64,000 nucleotides of DNA. Origin: Shimia sp049116215 (GTDB lineage Bacteria; Pseudomonadota; Alphaproteobacteria; Rhodobacterales; Rhodobacteraceae). Both the position numbers and the translations under genes were made by a program. Under the pieces are notes generated by a model that had not been told where the DNA came from, made no database searches, and saw only the letters and a list, made by a program, of their open reading frames with translations. Where the stretch lies: NCBI RefSeq assembly GCF_049116215.1, contig NZ_JAGDZB010000004.1:186001-250000 (forward strand), written 5' to 3'. Shown one piece after another: positions 26,628-34,874 of this stretch; within the stretch, counting starts at the first letter, position 1; every line of letters starts with the position of its first letter.

Positions 26628-26843
26628 ATGTTGAACAATATCGGCCTGCCCGGCATCCTTCTGATCGCTGTTGTGGTTCTTGTCCTGTTTGGACGCGGCA
26701 AAATCAGCGGCATCATGGGCGAAGTTGGCAAAGGCATCACCTCGTTCAAAAAGGGCGTGAACGAAGGCACCAAAGAGCTTGAGGAAGAAGCGGTGGACGC
26801 GGCCAAGGACGTGACGCCGGAAGACGAAAAAGACAAAGCGTAA
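26628..26843 (+). CDS. tatA: Sec-independent protein translocase TatA
   Basis: TatA (71 residues) forms the protein-conducting element of the twin-arginine pathway. It has a short N-terminal transmembrane helix (GLPGILLIAVVVLVLFG), the FGRGKI hinge and an amphipathic helix (SGIMGEVGKGITSFKKGV), then an acidic tail. I chose ATG 26628 (MLNNIGLPG) because GGGAGA precedes it. It starts the tatABC operon. Confidence 0.94.
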   Translation: MLNNIGLPGILLIAVVVLVLFGRGKISGIMGEVGKGITSFKKGVNEGTKELEEEAVDAAKDVTPEDEKDKA

Positions 26844-26859
26844 GGCGGGCTGATCCAAG

Positions 26860-27387
26860 ATGTTTGATCTGGGTTGGACCGAGCTTCTGCTTGTTGGCAT
26901 CGTGGCGCTCATCGTTGTGGGCCCCAAAGACCTGCCGGTGATGTTTCGCACGGTGGGCCGCTTTGTGGGCAAGGCCAAAGGCATGGCACGGGAGTTTTCC
27001 TCTGCGATGAATCAGGCGGCTGATCAGGCGGGCGTCAAAGACGTCACCGACACCATCAAAGGGGCCACCGATGGGTTGGACAAAGTCACCAACCCTTTGA
27101 AATCTGCCACAAACGCGTTGAATGACTCCGTCGACGAAGTGAAACGCTCCATGTCTTATGAGCCAGGTGCGGAAACCACCACGTTGTCCAAGGAACGCGC
27201 CGAGGCGGCGGAGAAAATTCGCCAGAAGTCTGCGGAAATGGCGCAAGAACGTCTGGACCGAGAAGCCGCGGAAAAAGCCGCTGCCAGCGAAGAGGATGCG
27301 GCCAAGGCTGCTCGCAAAGCGGCACGCAGCTATGATCCCGCGCCGACACCTCCGGCCAAGACCGCGGCAAAGAAGGATGAGGCATGA
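26860..27387 (+). CDS. tatB: Sec-independent protein translocase TatB
   Basis: TatB (175 residues) is part of the Tat substrate receptor. The N-terminus MFDLGWTELLLVGIVALIVVGPKDLPV is the family signature, with the GPKDLP hinge. A long amphipathic helix with repeated KDVTDTIKGATDGL-like segments follows, then an Ala/Lys-rich tail. It overlaps tatC by 4 bp. Confidence 0.96.
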   Translation: MFDLGWTELLLVGIVALIVVGPKDLPVMFRTVGRFVGKAKGMAREFSSAMNQAADQAGVKDVTDTIKGATDGLDKVTNPLKSATNALNDSVDEVKRSMSYEPGAETTTLSKERAEAAEKIRQKSAEMAQERLDREAAEKAAASEEDAAKAARKAARSYDPAPTPPAKTAAKKDEA

Positions 27388-28310
27388 GCTCAACTGACGA
27401 CATGGAAGACAGCTCCGCGCCGCTGATCGAGCATTTGGCGGAGCTGCGCACGCGGCTCATCCGCTCTGTGCTGGCTTTCTTGGTTGGTATGATTTTGGCG
27501 TTTGTGATTGCGGAGCCAACTTTGCAGTTCTTGCTGGGGCCGATTGAGGAAACCCTGCGGGCGCTGGGCGATCCGTCCCCAACGATGCAATATACCTCGC
27601 CACAGGAATACCTGTTCACCTTGTTCCGCATCTCCATGGTGGGCGGCTTTGTGTTGGCCTTCCCTGTGATTGCGTTTCAGCTGTGGCGCTTTGTGGCTCC
27701 TGGGCTCTACAAAAACGAGCGTGGTGCTTTTCTGCCCTTTATGATCGCGTCGCCGTTTATGTTCCTGTTGGGCGCAGCCTTTGCGCACTTTGTGGTGACA
27801 CCTCTGGCGATGGCGTTCTTCTTGGGCTTCACTGACGTGAGTTCGATCTTTGCCAACCTGTTGGCCAGCACCACGAGCGAAATGCCAACCGGCACAGCCG
27901 TGGTTCCTGAAACTGACAGCGGCATCAAGATCACCTTCTTTGGCAAGGTGAACGAAAGCCTGGATATCTCGCTGAAGTTCATCATGGCTTTTGGCCTCTG
28001 CTTCCAGTTGCCAGTTCTGCTGACGCTGATGGGCAAAGCCGGTTTGGTGAACGCCGAAGGCCTCGGCCGCGTGCGCAAATACGCCATGGTGGGCATTCTG
28101 GTTCTGGCCGCATTGGTCACACCACCAGATGTCACCACACAGCTGATCCTGTTTGTGGTGGTCTATGGCCTCTACGAAGTATCGATTTTCCTGGTGCGCC
28201 GTGTCGATCGTCAACGCGTGGCCAAGCTCAAAGCCGAAGGCGTCTATTTTGAGGACGACGAAGAAGGCGAAGACGAAGCTGATATCGCGGACGCGGAAAG
28301 CCATAAGTAG
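27384..28310 (+). CDS. tatC: Sec-independent protein translocase TatC
   Basis: TatC (308 residues) is the core membrane subunit that binds the twin-arginine signal. The conserved LIEHLAELRTRLIRS start, six hydrophobic segments and the FGLCFQLPVLLTLMGKAGLV region are present. A Tat-typical glutamate lies in the second half. The C-terminus is acidic (EDDEEGEDEADIAD). The stop is followed within 25 bp by an intrinsic terminator. Confidence 0.97.
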   Translation: MSSTDDMEDSSAPLIEHLAELRTRLIRSVLAFLVGMILAFVIAEPTLQFLLGPIEETLRALGDPSPTMQYTSPQEYLFTLFRISMVGGFVLAFPVIAFQLWRFVAPGLYKNERGAFLPFMIASPFMFLLGAAFAHFVVTPLAMAFFLGFTDVSSIFANLLASTTSEMPTGTAVVPETDSGIKITFFGKVNESLDISLKFIMAFGLCFQLPVLLTLMGKAGLVNAEGLGRVRKYAMVGILVLAALVTPPDVTTQLILFVVVYGLYEVSIFLVRRVDRQRVAKLKAEGVYFEDDEEGEDEADIADAESHK

Positions 28311-28332
28311 TCGTCAACTGAAGTTAAGATCT

Positions 28333-28365
28333 AAGCGCGTCCCAATTGGGGCGCGCTTTTCTTTT
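28333..28365 (+). terminator. intrinsic terminator after tatC
   Basis: AAGCGCGTCCC (28333-28343) pairs with GGGGCGCGCTT (28348-28358), an 11-bp stem with one G-U pair and an AATT loop. It is followed by TTCTTTT and lies 23 bp after the tatC stop. Confidence 0.8.
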
Positions 28366-28426
28366 GCGGCACTTGTTGTTGGCTATGGAACGTGGTTTCT
28401 ATCGCTCAAACGACCGGAGGCCCGCC

Positions 28427-29269
28427 ATGGATGACACCACTTTGACCCGCATCGCCGAAGCGCTTGAACGCATGGCACCGGCCCCCATGGCCGCCCCTGA
28501 TTTTGCCGCGGCGGATGGGTTTGTCTGGCATGTAGATCCTGACCGTCTGGAGCCGGTGGTCAACATCAACCGCGTGTCTCTCGATTTGCTCGTAGGCATC
28601 GACCGCTCTCGCGACACGTTGCTGGAAAACACCCGACAATTTGCCCGTGGCCTGCCTGCCAACAACGCATTGCTTTGGGGCGCGCGTGGCATGGGGAAAT
28701 CCTCCATCGTGAAGGCGGTTCATGCTCAAATTCTTGCCGAAGGCCTGCCGCTGAAAATTGTCGAGCTACAGCGCGAAGACCTGCCGTCCGTGGCACGTCT
28801 CCTGAACCTCTTGCGCGCCAGTGAGGAACGCTTCCTGCTGTTCTGTGATGACCTCAGCTTCAGCCACGATGACCAGCATTACAAATCGCTCAAAGCGGTG
28901 CTGGATGGCGGCATCGAAGGCCGTCCCGAAAATGTGGTGTTCTACGCCACTTCCAACCGCCGCCACCTGATGCCGCGCGACATGATCGAAAACGAGCGCA
29001 GCTCTGCGATCAACCCGTCTGAGGCAGTGGAAGAGAAAGTCTCCCTATCCGACCGCTTTGGTCTCTGGCTGGGCTTCCACCCGTGCTCCCAGGATCAATA
29101 CCTCGCCATGATCGACGGCTACTGTGCAGCGCATGGCGTGAGCGTTGACGCAGACAGGCTGCGGGCTGAAGCCATCGAATGGCAAGCCACACGTGGCGCG
29201 CGTTCCGGCCGTGTGGCGTGGCAGTTTTTTGTGGATTTGGCAGGCCGCGAAGGCGTCGCGTTGTCCTAA
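28427..29269 (+). CDS. DUF815-like AAA+ ATP-binding protein
   Basis: This 280-residue P-loop ATPase has GARGMGKS at 85-92 and a probable Walker B FLLFCDDLSF. It also has a VFYATSNRRHLMPRD sensor-1-like segment with an Asn, and a C-terminal helical part. This pattern matches the DUF815 AAA+ proteins common near tat genes in Rhodobacterales. I chose ATG 28427 (MDDTTLTRIAEAL) because CCGGAGG precedes it. The role is unknown. Confidence 0.85.
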   Translation: MDDTTLTRIAEALERMAPAPMAAPDFAAADGFVWHVDPDRLEPVVNINRVSLDLLVGIDRSRDTLLENTRQFARGLPANNALLWGARGMGKSSIVKAVHAQILAEGLPLKIVELQREDLPSVARLLNLLRASEERFLLFCDDLSFSHDDQHYKSLKAVLDGGIEGRPENVVFYATSNRRHLMPRDMIENERSSAINPSEAVEEKVSLSDRFGLWLGFHPCSQDQYLAMIDGYCAAHGVSVDADRLRAEAIEWQATRGARSGRVAWQFFVDLAGREGVALS

Positions 29270-29287
29270 CGCAGACGCCTCTGTGCC

Positions 29288-30493
29288 TTATTTCAGGTAA
29301 GGGGCCGGATCGACGCTGTCAAAACCTTCACGCACTTCAAAGTGCACAAAGCTGTTTTCCGCGGGCAGCACAGCCATGCTTTGCCCACGCTTCACGCTGG
29401 CGCCCTTTTTCACCTTCACGCCGTCTACGTTGTAGTAGACCGTCATCAAGTTGTTGGGATGGCGCACGACAAGAATGGTCACGTCATCCGCATCTTTGGT
29501 GATCGCCGCCACCGTGCCGTTCGCCGCAGCAGTCACGGGCGTGCCAGCCGCTGCCGCAATATCAATGCCATTGTTTTTCCCCTTGGAGTAGGGGCGGATC
29601 ACCTTGCCGGTCACCGGATAGCTCATGGCCGCTTTGCTGGCGCTCTGCTGCTCGTTCAGGTTTGGGCTTTCCGGTTTGGCAACCGGTGTGGCTGCTGCAA
29701 CGGTATTGTCTTCCGGCAGCGGCTTGGAGGCGCTTGGAGGTGTTGGCGTTGGCGAGCCTTCGCCTGGCTTTGTGGTGGTTGTGGCCGCCGCGGCTGCAGC
29801 CGCCTTGCGTTGGGCTTCCGCCTGCGGGTCAACCGGTGGGATCAGCAGGATCTGGTTCTCACGAATGGTGAAATCGCTGCCCAAACCGTTCCATTCCGCC
29901 AGCGAACGCACCGAGACGTTGTAAAGCCGCGCGATGGTAAAGGCGGTCTCGCCACGTTTCACCTTGTGGCGCACAGGTTCCACACCTGACTGCACCTTTG
30001 AGGTGGACGCCGTGGCTGGTTGCAATGTCTCTGTTTCAACGCCGGTGTCGGCATTGTTGATCGCGCCGCCAGCCAGCGAGGCAATGTCTACACCACCCGG
30101 CGCAGTGACCATGCCAGTGCCGCCAGTGGCTGCTGATGGCTCCGCCACACGACGGGGCAGGGTGACCACTTCGCCTTCGCGCAGCTGCGCATCCAGCGCG
30201 ATACCATTGGTGCGGCTTAACTCCTCTGCCGGAATGCCGACACGTTCCGATACGTCGGCCAACGTGTCGCCGCGTTTGGCCACAGCCACCTGATAGCTTG
30301 GGTAAGAGATCACACCGCGATCGTCTGGTTCGGGGCGTGTGGCGGTGGCGGTTTGCGCCGCAGTGGTGGTGTCCAATCCGCCGCCAATATCGCCGCGTAA
30401 GTCGTAATCCAATGTGTCCAAACACCCACTCATGACGGTGAGCGCAAAGCCTGCGCCAATCCATCGGGTGTTTTTTGACGAGAATACTGCCAT
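29288..30493 (-). CDS. NlpD/EnvC-like LysM lipoprotein with degenerate M23 domain
   Basis: This 401-residue protein has a signal peptide with lipobox-like MSGC (Cys24), two LysM modules (around QVAVAKRGDTLADVSERVG and HKVKRGETAFTIARLY) and a C-terminal M23/LytM domain (KNNGIDIAAAAGTPVTAAANG to SFVHFEVREG). The first metal histidine of active M23 peptidases is replaced (KNNGID). So it is more likely an amidase activator than an enzyme. It follows surE and pcm in the conserved order and converges with the DUF815-like gene. Confidence 0.88.
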   Translation of the reverse strand: MAVFSSKNTRWIGAGFALTVMSGCLDTLDYDLRGDIGGGLDTTTAAQTATATRPEPDDRGVISYPSYQVAVAKRGDTLADVSERVGIPAEELSRTNGIALDAQLREGEVVTLPRRVAEPSAATGGTGMVTAPGGVDIASLAGGAINNADTGVETETLQPATASTSKVQSGVEPVRHKVKRGETAFTIARLYNVSVRSLAEWNGLGSDFTIRENQILLIPPVDPQAEAQRKAAAAAAATTTTKPGEGSPTPTPPSASKPLPEDNTVAAATPVAKPESPNLNEQQSASKAAMSYPVTGKVIRPYSKGKNNGIDIAAAAGTPVTAAANGTVAAITKDADDVTILVVRHPNNLMTVYYNVDGVKVKKGASVKRGQSMAVLPAENSFVHFEVREGFDSVDPAPYLK

Positions 30494-30619
30494 CTCGATG
30501 TCCTCACATGCGGCGCCCTATTGTTGGGGGTCTGGTGCCACGGCCGCTTTGTTATTCGCTACGTTAAGCTTCCAAATGGGTGAACTCTCCTCATTTGCCA
30601 AGAGGAAAGCCCTTTCCAA

Positions 30620-31276
30620 TCAATCATTTTCGCGTGCTACGCCCTCAAGCAATGGCACAAACCGTACCGAGCGCAATTCGTCATAGTCCAACCCGTTTTC
30701 GGTTTTACGCACCCGAATGAGGCTTTGTACCGCATCCGACTGCCCCACGGGCACCACCATGATACCGCCGATCTTGAGTTGCGCCAAGAGGGGGCCTGGC
30801 GGGTCCTCTGCGGCGGCTGTGACGATGATCTTATCAAACGGCGCCTGATCAGGCAGGCCAAAGCTGCCATCCGAAATCAGCGAGGTGATGTTCACAATCC
30901 CCAACTGGTCAAAAATGCCCCGCGCTTCCTGCACCAGCCGCTTGTGACGATCCACCGTATACACCCGCCGTGACAGATGGCTGAGAATGGCCGCTTGATA
31001 GCCGGAGCCTGTGCCCACTTCGAGCACCTTGTCGCGGGATGTCACTTCCAACGCCTGGGTCATCAACCCAACAACGGACGGCTGGGAAATGGTCTGTCCA
31101 CAGGCAATGGGGAGCGGCGTATCCTCATAAGCCCGCTCGGCAAACAGACCACGCACAAACAACCCGCGGTCCACGTCTTCCATGGCGGTGAGTACAGCCG
31201 GATCGGTTACCCCACGCGAGCGCAAGGCAAACAGAAACTGCATTTTGCGTTGTGCAAGCGCGTCCGGGTCGGTCAT
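30620..31276 (-). CDS. pcm: protein-L-isoaspartate O-methyltransferase
   Basis: PCMT (218 residues) methylates isoaspartyl residues in damaged proteins using SAM. Family motifs present are LPIACGQTISQPSVVGLMTQ, the SAM-binding VLEVGTGSGYQAAIL and FDKIIVTAAAEDPP. It overlaps the surE end by 4 bp (ATGA), as in many proteobacteria, and precedes the nlpD-like gene. The start MTDPDALAQRKMQFLFALR fits the family. Confidence 0.95.
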   Translation of the reverse strand: MTDPDALAQRKMQFLFALRSRGVTDPAVLTAMEDVDRGLFVRGLFAERAYEDTPLPIACGQTISQPSVVGLMTQALEVTSRDKVLEVGTGSGYQAAILSHLSRRVYTVDRHKRLVQEARGIFDQLGIVNITSLISDGSFGLPDQAPFDKIIVTAAAEDPPGPLLAQLKIGGIMVVPVGQSDAVQSLIRVRKTENGLDYDELRSVRFVPLLEGVAREND

Positions 31277-32055
31277 TCAATGCCTTTCAACGCGGCCAGC
31301 GTATCATGTGCGGTGAGGTCAGCGCGCATGGGGGTGACGGAGATATAGCCGTCGAGATTTGCGGCCGCGTCCGTCCCCTCAGCGGTTATCACCGTTTGGT
31401 CCCCACCCTTGGCCCAGAGGAACCGACGACCGGACGGCGCGTTGTGCGGCTCAACTGAGAACCGGGTTCCGGCGCGCAGGCCTTGGGCCACAGCCCGCAC
31501 CCCTTGCACCTCTGCCGCCAGCACGGGCGGGAAATTCACGTTGTAAAACAGCCCATAGGCATGATCGTTGATTGGGTTTGCGTCGAGCACCTTGCGCACC
31601 ATATCTGCACCATAGGCACCTGCCGCCTCAAACGGATCATCTGCGTGGAAGTTCTTGGGACCCAAAAACTGAGAGAGCGCAAACGACGGAATGCCCTGCA
31701 AGGCGCCTTCAATTGCCGCGCCCAAAGTGCCGGAATAGAGCGCGTTCTCAGCCGAATTGTTGCCGCGGTTCACGCCGGACAGGATCAGCTCTGGCGGCGC
31801 ATCTTTCATCACGTCGTGCACACCAGCAAGCACACAATCCGCAGGGCTGCCCTCCGCCGCAAACCGACGCTCCCCCATCTGCGCAATCATAGTTGGATGG
31901 GTGTAGCTGATGCAGTGGCCCACGCCAGATTGCTCAAACGCAGGGGCCACACACCAGACTTCGCCATCTGGGCCAGCCAACTCGGCAGCAATCTGTTCCA
32001 GAACGGTCAGTCCCGGTGCGTTGATACCGTCGTCATTTGTGATGAGAATACGCAT
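31273..32055 (-). CDS. surE: 5'/3'-nucleotidase SurE
   Basis: SurE (260 residues) is a stationary-phase survival nucleotidase acting on nucleoside monophosphates. The metal motif MRILITNDDGINAPG is at the N-terminus, with D8 and D9, and VNRGNNSAENALYSGTLGAAIEGAL supplies other metal and phosphate contacts. I chose ATG 32055 at this motif; the open frame extends upstream to 32214 without SD support. It heads a surE-pcm-nlpD unit. Confidence 0.96.
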   Translation of the reverse strand: MRILITNDDGINAPGLTVLEQIAAELAGPDGEVWCVAPAFEQSGVGHCISYTHPTMIAQMGERRFAAEGSPADCVLAGVHDVMKDAPPELILSGVNRGNNSAENALYSGTLGAAIEGALQGIPSFALSQFLGPKNFHADDPFEAAGAYGADMVRKVLDANPINDHAYGLFYNVNFPPVLAAEVQGVRAVAQGLRAGTRFSVEPHNAPSGRRFLWAKGGDQTVITAEGTDAAANLDGYISVTPMRADLTAHDTLAALKGIE

Positions 32056-32123
32056 GTGCCTGCCCCAATATTTTCTGACGTCCTGTCTAGTGGAGGTGTG
32101 CAAGGGGGGCAAGCTACGCTGGT

Positions 32124-33074
32124 TTAAAGTTCTGGAAGGCGCGATGCACAATCCACACTTACTTTGAACGCGCCAATACCGGAAATACCAACGACGTCGT
32201 TGGAGAGACGGCACCCGTCGGTAAATCGAAACAACGCGCCACCGCTGACGCCACTGTTCGAATTCTTAGCGCGAATACTGAAGGTTCCAACGGAAGGCAG
32301 TCTCAGCGTCGCCGCCTCTTTGTGCCAGTCGTCTTGCTCCTGGATTTGCCACAGTGTGCCATCTTCGACTGGTATAGGTTCGATGGTCACGTCATAAGTC
32401 ACATAAGTCAGGTCAGCATCGCCTGACTTTTGTTTTTTGATAATACTGCTGGTTTGCTGTGGCCAGACCTGTCCCCAAGGCGTGTCGATGAGCCAAGTTA
32501 CGGCATGTGTTCCTGTCACAAGAAACCATTGGCTGCCGCCGAGCACCTGTACGGTGTTGCGCGAGCAGCCCTTTAACGGTGCGCGCTGCTTTTCCGTACC
32601 TGCCGGGCCCGTATAGCCATTGAGTGCCAGTGTTAGTTGTCTCACGGTCAGCGCCATATCGATCGCATTGCCCGAATAGGGTGCAAAGGATAGCTCGTGC
32701 CCGCCACGTGGCATGTTGGTGACGCTGCCCCCTGAAGCAGGGTCCAAAGTTACTGCACTGGCTTGCCCATGCATGCCTCTAGATTGAAAGACATAGTCTC
32801 CAGCCGGCAAAGCATAACTTGAGCAATCTCCAAAGAAATATTGGCGATTGTCATGCTCCTCAGTGCTGCAGGTGGTTGGCACCGTGCCCGGCAATGAGGT
32901 CTGGTCTGGTGTTTCTGCAGGGGCCAGTCGCCAAAAACCGCAAAAATCATTACTGTTAACATCGAGCTGGACAGCTGCAGGGCTATCACCCGCAAATACT
33001 GGAGTTGAGATCAACGCCAGCGTCAACGAAGTTCGAAGAACGCTTTGAATAGTTCGCGTAAAAACACACATCAT
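32124..33074 (-). CDS. secreted protein of unknown function
   Basis: This 316-residue protein starts with a signal peptide (SVLRTSLTLALISTPVFAGD, probable cleavage after VFA) and is beta-rich with scattered cysteines (NDFCGFW, TTCSTEEHD, FGDCSSY, LKGCSRN, DGCRLS, VDCASR). That suggests a disulfide-stabilised periplasmic or outer protein. I recognise no domain. Codon use looks less GC-rich than in its neighbours, and it breaks the usual neighbourhood upstream of surE, so transfer is possible. The start is ATG 33074 or 33071; the GAGGAG just upstream lies in a hairpin. Confidence 0.7.
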   Translation of the reverse strand: MMCVFTRTIQSVLRTSLTLALISTPVFAGDSPAAVQLDVNSNDFCGFWRLAPAETPDQTSLPGTVPTTCSTEEHDNRQYFFGDCSSYALPAGDYVFQSRGMHGQASAVTLDPASGGSVTNMPRGGHELSFAPYSGNAIDMALTVRQLTLALNGYTGPAGTEKQRAPLKGCSRNTVQVLGGSQWFLVTGTHAVTWLIDTPWGQVWPQQTSSIIKKQKSGDADLTYVTYDVTIEPIPVEDGTLWQIQEQDDWHKEAATLRLPSVGTFSIRAKNSNSGVSGGALFRFTDGCRLSNDVVGISGIGAFKVSVDCASRLPEL

Positions 33075-33078
33075 AAAA

Positions 33079-33098
33079 ACTCCTCAACTAAGAGGAGT
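33079..33098 (-). promoter_or_regulatory. hairpin over the SD of the secreted protein, also terminator-like
   Basis: On the minus strand ACTCCTC pairs with GAGGAGT (7 bp, 6-nt loop). The second arm is the SD of the gene starting at 33074. The hairpin is followed by TTTTT. It may end transcripts from the upstream SDR gene or hide the SD of the secreted protein. Confidence 0.5.
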
Positions 33099-33133
33099 CT
33101 ATCAGAAGGCCTGATATGCACCAAGTTTGGAGA

Positions 33134-33808
33134 TCAAAGGCCTATTTCAGCCATCAAACGTGCGGCTTCGTCGCGCGGATGCACAAGGCTGTCTTTGTCT
33201 TCGCCCGGGAAGAACCGCGCACGTGTACCGGTGGGCATGCCGCGTGGGCTGACCACTGACACGGTAGGGCCGATGTTGGTGGTCTCGGCTTGCCAGCTTT
33301 TGGCCAGCGCGATCTGCGCGGCTTTGGTAGCGCCATAAGAGCCAAAGAACTTCTCACCGGCGTGGTTGTCGTCAAAGAACACCGCATGTCCGGTGTCACC
33401 CAAAAGCGGGCTCATAAAGGGGATCAACCGACCGACTGCGTCCACATTGATTGACAAGGATTTTTGCCAATCTTTGGCGTCAATGTGATCGGTTGGGGTC
33501 AAGGGCGCGCCGTGGGCGGCGGTATGGATCCACAAATCCACCTTGCCCCAGCGGTCATGGATTGACCGGCACAGCTGTGCCATCGCGTCCGCATTGGTGA
33601 TGTCCATTGGCGCCAATGTGGCTTTGCCACCTTTGGCCTGAATGCGATCGTCCAGGTCTTCCAGGGCACCGGTGGTGCGGGCGACCGCCACCACGTGGTA
33701 TGCGGGCACCAGGGCCTCTGCAAAAGCAGCGCCAAGGCCGCGGGATGCGCCGGTGATCAGCGCGATTTTCTCGCCGGAGGCGTCGGGGGTGTTGGACGTA
33801 TCGCTCAT
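33134..33808 (-). CDS. SDR-family NAD(P)-dependent oxidoreductase
   Basis: This 224-residue short-chain dehydrogenase has GASRGLGAAFA for cofactor binding and DITNADAMAQL. The canonical catalytic Tyr-Lys lies in FGSYGATKAAQIALAK. It starts at the ATG at 33808 (MSDTSNTPDASGEKIALITG). It lies between the GspC-like small gene and the secreted protein. The substrate is not evident. Confidence 0.88.
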   Translation of the reverse strand: MSDTSNTPDASGEKIALITGASRGLGAAFAEALVPAYHVVAVARTTGALEDLDDRIQAKGGKATLAPMDITNADAMAQLCRSIHDRWGKVDLWIHTAAHGAPLTPTDHIDAKDWQKSLSINVDAVGRLIPFMSPLLGDTGHAVFFDDNHAGEKFFGSYGATKAAQIALAKSWQAETTNIGPTVSVVSPRGMPTGTRARFFPGEDKDSLVHPRDEAARLMAEIGL

Positions 33809-33910
33809 AGGCCGATGAAATGCGTCCAAAGTGGCATGAGGTCAAGGGGCAAGCGCGTCGCAGGCAAACCCAGGCCTGTGTTTGCACACCTCTTTTGGGC
33901 CGGGGGAGGA

Positions 33911-34168
33911 CTAGTTTGGCATCGACAAGCGGGTGGTGCCGTGGCCGGCATTGAGCACAACGCTGTCTTCGCCAATGGCAACCACTTTGCCGGACGGCGT
34001 GCGGTCGCCCAGTTCAACGCGCAGTGTTTTTCCGCCGGCTGTCATCAACAGCGCGCGTGGACTTTTGGGGCTGCCCATCACGCCAATCAAGGTGAGGCGG
34101 GACCGGTTTTTCAGCACACCGGTTTGCGTGGCCTGCGCGGCCACGTGAGAAGGAGTCTTGGAGGACAT
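33911..34168 (-). CDS. small protein resembling the GspC/PilP periplasmic domain
   Basis: This 85-residue protein has a beta-rich core (RALLMTAGGKTLRVELGDRT and GKVVAIGEDSVVLNAGHGTTRL). Its layout looks like the homology region of type II secretion GspC or pilus PilP proteins, in which short strands alternate with GD and GK turns. It lacks the transmembrane part of GspC and there are no secretion genes around it, so it may be an orphan domain. Confidence in the fold is modest. Confidence 0.55.
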   Translation of the reverse strand: MSSKTPSHVAAQATQTGVLKNRSRLTLIGVMGSPKSPRALLMTAGGKTLRVELGDRTPSGKVVAIGEDSVVLNAGHGTTRLSMPN

Positions 34169-34306
34169 GATACTGCCTGTGTCTGTGAGTGATGGCGGCT
34201 ATATAGGGGAGGGTTAGGTGCCGCCAGACAGGCATAGGGCATTTATGGTTAAGGACCGCTGAACAGGCGGTCGATTGCCTAAGAAAAAAGGCAGATGTGG
34301 CGGAAA

Positions 34307-34870
34307 TCAGCCCAACAGATGCGGGCGCAGGTCTTCGCCACTGGCTGCGTAGATATCCAGCAGTTGATCGAAGGAAATACCCTCTGCTTGCGCTTGTGCC
34401 AGAGGACCATTTTTGGCCGTGAGATGGGGTCTTTCAGCTGCTGATTCTGCCGGTTTCAAGGCGCAGGCCATTGGTTCGTCGCACTCAAACAGCGGCAGGT
34501 CATTCATCAGCCAGGCGTCACAGCCGTCAAACCCAGGCGCCTCACCGGTGGCGTCCAACACATAGGCCTTAAATTGGTCTTTGGTGACACTCGCCCAAAC
34601 ACCAAACAAAAACACCTCGTCACTGCCCCGGATCGGCAAGGGCAGCACACAGTGAAGGAAACGTAGCTCAACCACCACGCAAAGGTCGGCGGTCAACACA
34701 TCGTCGCCCACCGTCAACGTGTCGCCGTCTTTCATCTCGCCATGGGGCCAGCAATCCGGTTGGCCAAATCCAACGTCAACGATCCCGCCAAAACTACGCC
34801 CGCAACATTTGCAGGCGTAGTCTGGATCATTAAACCGCTGCCAGCGGCTGTCGAGCGCCAGCAGGTTCAT
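34307..34870 (-). CDS. DUF2199-like protein
   Basis: This 187-residue protein starts with a Cys pair (ACKCCGRSFGGIVDVGFGQP) that could bind a metal. The pattern RSFGGI..PDCWP followed by CVVVELRFLHCVLPLPIRGSDEVFLFGVWASVT matches the DUF2199 family. It lies 4 bp downstream of purF, so it may be translated with it. Function is unknown. Confidence 0.7.
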   Translation of the reverse strand: MNLLALDSRWQRFNDPDYACKCCGRSFGGIVDVGFGQPDCWPHGEMKDGDTLTVGDDVLTADLCVVVELRFLHCVLPLPIRGSDEVFLFGVWASVTKDQFKAYVLDATGEAPGFDGCDAWLMNDLPLFECDEPMACALKPAESAAERPHLTAKNGPLAQAQAEGISFDQLLDIYAASGEDLRPHLLG

Positions 34871-34874
34871 AAAG

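Noticed and set aside
26439..26984. long N-terminal extension of the WYL regulator
   Set aside because: It would run antisense through tatA and tatB, and the helix-turn-helix begins at the chosen start.
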